Source: a virus. Taken from it: a stretch of DNA of 34,408 bases. The stretch's first letter is position 1, and each line of letters opens with the position of its first letter. A model generated the notes under the pieces. The model had not been told where the DNA came from and made no database searches. It saw only the letters and a program-made list of their open reading frames with translations. The position numbers and the translations under genes are program-made. Below, piece by piece: positions 29,784 to 34,408 of the stretch. Location: IMG/VR virus record IMGVR_UViG_3300030430_003330, positions 8,431-42,838 of that record. One strand, written 5' to 3'.

Positions 29784-31481
29784 TTAACCCCTTAAGGTAG
29801 TTTTTACTACTCTTGGTTTGAGATTATCTAAATCTTGTGTAGTTATAGTTCCCGTAGGTGCACCAAAATCTTTTTGCATAATTTCTAGTAGCTCAGGATC
29901 TTCATTAAATAGATTTGGCATATATTGACTTAAAAATTGTGCTGAAGATATAATTTTTCTTTGTGCGTCATTTTTCTTTTCTACAATACTTTTTATATTA
30001 TCTGACAACCTTTTCTTAAGTTCTGGTACTGATTGTATCTTAGTTATATCCAAATTACCTATAATACGGTTGGCTATATCTCTGTCTATGTTAGAAATAG
30101 TTCTACCTGATTCTCCAAGTATCTCTTTAATATTTCTGTTAGCTAAAATATCCAAAGCTATTTGCGCTCTTTTTGTATCGCTTAACTGATCTACATTTTC
30201 TATTTCCTTAAAACCAATAGCAGCACCTATATCTTCTATAGTCGCACCGATTTTAGAGCCAAAAGTTGCTAAATTTTGATTTTTATTAGCGAAATCTATT
30301 ACAGACTGAGCAAGTTCATATGCAGCTTCAGCATTATTGAAGTCTCTTATGTGTGTCCCTAATTCTGATTTAGTATCAAATAATGTTTTAGTATCTTTCA
30401 AATCTAATTTTCCACTTTTAGCTGTTTCTTCCATAAGTTTAGCCATACGCTCTTGTTCTAATAAACTCTTAGTTTCTTGTTCATCTGCAAACGCTGAAGC
30501 TCCTGCAGCCAAACCTGCTCCGAACCTACCTTCTCTAACAAGAGAACCGCCTATATTTCTGAGTGCATCATTAAATGCACTAGAACTAAAGAAGTTGCTC
30601 AAACTGTTTGCTGCTGCTTGTGCTCTTTGTTGTCCTTGACCCTCTTCTTGCTCTTGTTCTATTTCTTCTTCAGGTGCTGGTGTGGGTTCAGGGGTTGGTT
30701 CTGGTGTTGGTTCTGGTGTTGGCTCTGGTGTTGGTTGCAAACCATCTATTTCTGCTTGTAAATCGTCCTCAACTTCTCTATCAATAATTTCTGCCATTTC
30801 TGGTTCTTGGGTAATAACGTCTAATAATTGGCTTCTACCTTCGAGCAAAATAGGTGTCCCATAAAGACTAGAAGTGAGTGGCTTGATTTGCACACCACCT
30901 TCTTGATAGTTTTTTGGATCAAATATAGATCTTTGTTGAAGAGTTTTTTTAGGCTCTATTACTGGTTTACCATCTTTCATTACTGGTTTGTTGAAAAAAC
31001 TTTTCTTTTGTTGTCCAGCTTTTGGGTTGGTGACGAACTTAGGATTAAACTTAAATGGAGCTGCTATTTCCAAACCTTTTTTAGCTGCGAGAGCTGGTAA
31101 ACCTGCGGCTTCAGCAAGCAAATCTCTGGTTCCTCTAGCAATCTTGCTTCCCTGCATCAAAGCTTTAGTACCTAATTGAGCACCTTTTAAAACAGGAGTA
31201 GCTAATGCTGCATCAACTAGAGCACTTGCAACTTTATTTTGTCTCTGTTTTGCTAATGCTTCCTCTGGATCGCCTGTTGCTGACAGTCTCATATCAACTA
31301 ATTCTTCTTCTAATATATTGCCGCCTATATCGTATGTGGTATAAAACACATTTCCATCAGAGTCTCTTTCAAATCTACGAATGCCAGGTTTTGCTGAATA
31401 GAATCCTGAACCTCTGCCTAGAACATTACTGGATGCTACAGAACCACCAGCTTGAAACATTCTTCTTTTAAGAACGTCCAT
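29784..31481 (-). CDS. Internal/structural virion protein with Pro-Glu repeat (565 aa)
   Basis: Begins MDVLKRRMFQAGGSVASSNV, with a double-glycine motif at about 9-13 and another at NYQEGGVQIK (about 191-200). Residues about 250-283 are a (PEPT)n linker followed by a Glu/Gln stretch. After it comes GFGAG-like Ala/Gly region (FGAGLAAGASAFADEQETKS) and a helical C-terminal half. It ends two bases before the 1075-aa gene in the same unit, and its start shares a base with the 251-aa gene. Probably an inner-virion or tail protein; family not recognised. Confidence 0.76.
   Translation of the reverse strand: MDVLKRRMFQAGGSVASSNVLGRGSGFYSAKPGIRRFERDSDGNVFYTTYDIGGNILEEELVDMRLSATGDPEEALAKQRQNKVASALVDAALATPVLKGAQLGTKALMQGSKIARGTRDLLAEAAGLPALAAKKGLEIAAPFKFNPKFVTNPKAGQQKKSFFNKPVMKDGKPVIEPKKTLQQRSIFDPKNYQEGGVQIKPLTSSLYGTPILLEGRSQLLDVITQEPEMAEIIDREVEDDLQAEIDGLQPTPEPTPEPTPEPTPEPTPAPEEEIEQEQEEGQGQQRAQAAANSLSNFFSSSAFNDALRNIGGSLVREGRFGAGLAAGASAFADEQETKSLLEQERMAKLMEETAKSGKLDLKDTKTLFDTKSELGTHIRDFNNAEAAYELAQSVIDFANKNQNLATFGSKIGATIEDIGAAIGFKEIENVDQLSDTKRAQIALDILANRNIKEILGESGRTISNIDRDIANRIIGNLDITKIQSVPELKKRLSDNIKSIVEKKNDAQRKIISSAQFLSQYMPNLFNEDPELLEIMQKDFGAPTGTITTQDLDNLKPRVVKTTLRG
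30675..30738 (-). repeat. 12-bp tandem repeat coding for a Pro-Glu-Pro-Thr linker
   Basis: Within the 565-aa gene, about four near-identical 12-bp units (GGTTCTGGTGTT on the plus strand) encode PEPT repeats. Base-level identity is high, suggesting slippage-driven change in linker length. Confidence 0.8.
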
Positions 31482-32236
31482 TAGGCATCTCCTGTATTTC
31501 TGTTATATGGGTTATTAAAACCGCTGTATAGACTTAATGCTGCTCCTAATCCTCCTGCTTTAGGATCCTGTGGTATACCATACTCTGATGTAATACCTGT
31601 TTTACCTTGTTGATATCCAGGTAACAAGCCACCTATAGCTTGCATCAAGCCTAGTGGTCGCATGATATCTTGATAATAAAATTGTGGGTAAAGTGAGGCT
31701 AACCCTTGTTGAAACTGAGCACCTTGGCTTGCTAAACCTTTTTGACGATAGGCATTATCTAAGGCTTGTCTAAAACCACTTGATCTAAGACCACTTACTA
31801 AACTACCGAGTCCTTCTCCAAACTGTCTAGCACGTTCACCAGCAAATAAACCTGCTCTACTGCCATAAGCAGATTCACCACCACGAGAGATATCAGAGGC
31901 TCTTTGCATAATCTCTGATTGATCAAAACCTCTGAGAGCGTCATCAATAGATTTTTGGACTACAGCATCCTCATAAGGATCCATAAACTGATCTATATCA
32001 CTTTGAGCGATAGGACTGAAAGCTTGTTCACCAAATTGTTCCGACCTTTGTAAGAAAGGTAGATACATACCTAAACCACCTTGTATGCCTTGTCTAGCAT
32101 CTTGGCCTACGGATAAAAGTTGATTGAAAAACCCAGGTTGATCTTCAGTACCGAAATACAAAGCACGAACTAGCGGATCACTAAGTATTTCTTCCGTCTT
32201 TTGACCAGCTAAGATAGGATCTATTGGTTCTGCCAT
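31481..32236 (-). CDS. Probable virion protein (251 aa)
   Basis: A Gly/Gln/Ser-rich 251-residue protein. It has helical stretches (DQFMDPYEDAVVQKSIDDAL and QIMQ-like RASDISRGGESAYGSR), with repeated Gly/Ala/Gln in the middle and an aromatic C-terminus. Such proteins lie between tail/adsorption genes and ejection proteins in marine podoviruses, in my recollection. The start shares one base with the previous stop. No transmembrane helix of normal length. Function unknown; structural role inferred from position. Confidence 0.75.
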   Translation of the reverse strand: MAEPIDPILAGQKTEEILSDPLVRALYFGTEDQPGFFNQLLSVGQDARQGIQGGLGMYLPFLQRSEQFGEQAFSPIAQSDIDQFMDPYEDAVVQKSIDDALRGFDQSEIMQRASDISRGGESAYGSRAGLFAGERARQFGEGLGSLVSGLRSSGFRQALDNAYRQKGLASQGAQFQQGLASLYPQFYYQDIMRPLGLMQAIGGLLPGYQQGKTGITSEYGIPQDPKAGGLGAALSLYSGFNNPYNRNTGDA

Positions 32237-33411
32237 TATGCTTTTGCCTCGAAATATCTCATTAGTTTCATCATATTGTCTGCTCCCCTTTGTCTGTCAG
32301 GTTCTCCTTGAGGTACTAATTGCATAATACCACCTTTGCCCTTTTTAAGTCCAACCGATCCTGCACCTAAATTAGCTTTGGCGGTCATAACAAACTCACC
32401 ATCAGACAACATAGCAGGTATATCGTCAGATGTTCCTGTACCAGGGCCTATAGACTCTCCGCCTGCTCTCATGTCCATAACTTCACCACCTTCAGCAAAA
32501 CCAAGATCAAAACCGCCTATTCCCCCATAAGTGCTGTAAGCTAGATCAGGTCTTAAAGATTGTCTGATATCGCCCATACCACCTGATTCTTTCTCTAGGG
32601 CTTTTTCAGTAGCGTCACCATAGTATTTCGCTAAGGCTAATAAAGGTAAATTAAAATTAGGATTACCTTCAGCGTCTGCACTTAAAGATCCTAGACCCTC
32701 TTTTAATTTGTCTTCTATATTTCTGATAAAATCAGGAGTTCTCCTACCGAAGAAACTGCCATCAGAGACTCCAACATTTGTTGTTGTTTGTTTAGATAAA
32801 TTTACATATTTATCATAAGCTTCGGGATTCGTCGCTTTATACTGAGCTAGTTCTTCTGGGCTCATGTTATTTAAGAATGCTTTTGCTTGTTCTGCTTCCG
32901 CTGTAGGTACTTGCTCACCTCCACCGAAGAAAGAACCCAAACCCCCAGTTATTGCACTTCTTACTCCTTCAGCTGTTTTAAGCAACCCTTGGCCGCCTAA
33001 CAGACCACTACCAATACCAGATGGTATTCCTAAAGCAGTACCTAAACTACTTAAGCCACTACCTAAGACACCACCCACTCCAGGTATGAATAAAGCACCA
33101 GCGAGTGGAGCAACTTTTTTTAGCCCACTTACCAGCTTACTACCTACTTTTTTTATTTTTTTGAATAGACTTTTTATAAAAAATTCTTGTAACCCTGTTT
33201 TTGGATTTACTGATGCTAGTTGAGATCCAACAGTTACTTCATCTAAAGTGGTATCTTCTTTGGCTAATTCTGCTCTAATAGCCTGTACTAATGATGGGTT
33301 TTTATTAAGTATAGTAGGCGGTATAACAACCTCGCCTTTAGTAGCGTGTATTAATTCAGTATCGCCAAACCTCCCAGCTTGGGCTAATGACTCAATTCCT
33401 TGCGCATTCAT
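32236..33411 (-). CDS. Probable tail/injection protein with Gly-rich hydrophobic centre (391 aa)
   Basis: The N-terminus has HATKGEVVIPPTIL, and the C-terminus has the related GTSDDIPAMLSDGEFVMTAK; these paired Gly-Glu-(Phe/Val)-Val motifs are common in phage tail-tip and tape-measure-like proteins. Residues about 85-165 are Gly/Leu-rich and hydrophobic (GALFIPGVGGVLGSGLSSLG), suited to membrane insertion. FAEGGEVMDMRAGGES near 310 carries the double-glycine motif of this phage. Ends in a basic/Met-rich tail. It lies nine bases after the fibre-like gene. A structural, probably membrane-contacting role is inferred. Confidence 0.76.
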   Translation of the reverse strand: MNAQGIESLAQAGRFGDTELIHATKGEVVIPPTILNKNPSLVQAIRAELAKEDTTLDEVTVGSQLASVNPKTGLQEFFIKSLFKKIKKVGSKLVSGLKKVAPLAGALFIPGVGGVLGSGLSSLGTALGIPSGIGSGLLGGQGLLKTAEGVRSAITGGLGSFFGGGEQVPTAEAEQAKAFLNNMSPEELAQYKATNPEAYDKYVNLSKQTTTNVGVSDGSFFGRRTPDFIRNIEDKLKEGLGSLSADAEGNPNFNLPLLALAKYYGDATEKALEKESGGMGDIRQSLRPDLAYSTYGGIGGFDLGFAEGGEVMDMRAGGESIGPGTGTSDDIPAMLSDGEFVMTAKANLGAGSVGLKKGKGGIMQLVPQGEPDRQRGADNMMKLMRYFEAKA

Positions 33412-33420
33412 AACTTTTCC

Positions 33421-34408
33421 TTATTCTATCACCTCTTTTAACGGTTCTACAATAATTTTACCGTTATCGTCTGTAAGTTTAGATGCATATATTTCCTTAT
33501 CTTGACGCTCGCCAACTACTAACCAAGAAACAGATGCTTTAGATGCGGTATTCTGACACTCTATAACAAGCTGAGAGCCCATCATTTTAGCTCTGACAGG
33601 ATCCCAATCATCTACGTTAGAAACAAAAGCCTGTATATCTCTGTTAAGGGCTAAGAATGTGCCTGGAGTCATACCAAACCATTCGTCTAGATCTATAACG
33701 GCTTTACCGTCTTCTAGGTTTATAGTGCCTCTATACAAGTTATCTGCTTGTGGACCCTCTACAAATGAGTGGACAAGATCGTGTGTGTCAGGTTTGAGTG
33801 GGTGATCTATCTTAAAAGAACCTGATGATTTAGATAAAGAACCATGTACTTGTACACCATTCTCAGTAATACTCATCATTTTGTTGATACCAAATGGGTC
33901 ATCACCTAGCTCATCTGATTCTGCTGTAACATAAAACTCCATAACACCTGAGTTATTCTCACCAGTAGCTTTTAAATTGATTGTGCCACAAGAGTTACCA
34001 CCACTATCAAACCATTGAATACTACCTTTAGAGGCACTTGTGCTTGATATTGTTTGGAAAAACTTCATCTCAGCACCACTTCCTTGTGAGATAATAAAAG
34101 GTACGTTTAATACAGTAACACCATCGTTTTTAGCTTGAATCCTCATAGCATTACTAGTTTTAAGTTGTATTGTGTCAGTAGCAAATAAAATACTCGTGTC
34201 AGTATCACCAGTATGTAAAATAGAACCTGCAACAGATAGTGAATTAATATTAGTTAGGTTTCTTGAGCTGTCTATTACAGATGTAGAACCGATTGAAAAA
34301 GAACCTGCTTGAAGTGTTTGAGACTGATTTGTTGTTCCAGATGTAAATATGACCCTTTCTGTAGCGGTTAAAACTGTACCTGTTGGAGCTGAAGTTCCTG
34401 TATCTGTT
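33421..34408 (-). CDS. Tail-fibre-like structural protein, 5' end outside the window
   Basis: Open frame continues to the right edge (329 codons visible); an internal ATG at 34146 is not the true start. The upstream part (for example SILHTGDTDTSILFATDTIQ) is Thr/Ser/Asn-rich beta-strand sequence typical of trimeric fibres. The second half has GTINLKATGENNSGVMEFYV and GTINLEDGKAVIDLDEWFG, resembling C-terminal domains of fibre or spike proteins in marine phages. It leads the visible part of the leftward structural block and probably recognises the host surface. Family not pinned down. Confidence 0.75.
   Translation of the reverse strand, partial: TDTGTSAPTGTVLTATERVIFTSGTTNQSQTLQAGSFSIGSTSVIDSSRNLTNINSLSVAGSILHTGDTDTSILFATDTIQLKTSNAMRIQAKNDGVTVLNVPFIISQGSGAEMKFFQTISSTSASKGSIQWFDSGGNSCGTINLKATGENNSGVMEFYVTAESDELGDDPFGINKMMSITENGVQVHGSLSKSSGSFKIDHPLKPDTHDLVHSFVEGPQADNLYRGTINLEDGKAVIDLDEWFGMTPGTFLALNRDIQAFVSNVDDWDPVRAKMMGSQLVIECQNTASKASVSWLVVGERQDKEIYASKLTDDNGKIIVEPLKEVIE

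Noticed and set aside
30675-30738. Tandem repeat as a possible CRISPR or regulatory array
   Set aside because: It is in frame inside a gene and encodes a PEPT linker; there are no spacers.
1-34408. Phage RNA polymerase or T7-type promoters
   Set aside because: No single-subunit RNA polymerase is encoded in the window, and the best promoters fit the host sigma70 pattern. The ACACAATA boxes were not close enough to each other over 20 bases to claim a phage promoter family.

Overview
This is part of the genome of a short-tailed (podovirus-like) dsDNA phage. It is AT-rich and almost fully coding, and its proteins read like those of uncultured marine phages. A P22-like portal, a large and a small terminase subunit, a GroES-like co-chaperonin, large glycine-rich inner-virion proteins, a prim-pol/helicase, a Sak4-like recombinase, a DUF669-like ssDNA-binding protein and a DUF3310 protein support this. 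Outer-membrane secretion proteins and a periplasmic sensor cyclase imply a Gram-negative host, probably a marine proteobacterium (inference). No integrase, tRNA, IS element or CRISPR array was seen, and no capsid gene. The right-hand fibre gene and the left-hand GroES gene both run off the window, so the capsid and tail genes probably lie between them in a circularly permuted map (inference).

Layout. 1-8356 (minus): late block with groES-like, two small genes, portal, small gene, terL and three probable virion genes, driven by a promoter that seems to give a nearly leaderless mRNA. 8691-10439 (minus): small early genes in separate units, most with their own sigma70-like promoter. 10888-13023 (plus): a tightly packed operon of nine tiny unknown genes. 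13033-14905 (minus): terS and three small genes. 14970-16474 (plus): two small genes, a PD-(D/E)XK exonuclease and a DUF3310 protein, closed by a terminator. 16647-17829 (minus): Sak4-like ATPase and DUF669-like protein, also closed by a terminator. 17854-20832 (plus): Cro-like regulator, prim-pol/helicase and nuclease. 20826-26561 (plus): a membrane/secretion cassette. 26554-34408 (minus): virion genes.

The most unusual part is the cassette at 20826-26561. After a 3-TM holin-like gene and a structured RNA element come a membrane-anchored coiled-coil protein, a 33-residue one-TM protein, CsgF, CsgG (the curli outer-membrane pore), a secreted curlin-like repeat protein, a periplasmic FecR-domain protein and a CHASE2 adenylate/guanylate cyclase with intact catalytic residues. 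From the 116-aa gene onward, adjacent genes overlap or touch. The phage thus appears to encode an amyloid-type secretion pore, its likely cargo and a second-messenger sensor. CsgG/CsgF genes in some marine phages are, as far as I recall, already known. The addition of curlin, FecR and CHASE2-cyclase in one lysis-adjacent operon is what I would follow up.

A second layer is regulatory: three or four early promoters share a TGTTTAC-type spacer motif, intergenic regions carry a repeated ACACAATA box with GTCGGG clusters, and two overlapping divergent promoter pairs flank the regulator and recombination genes.
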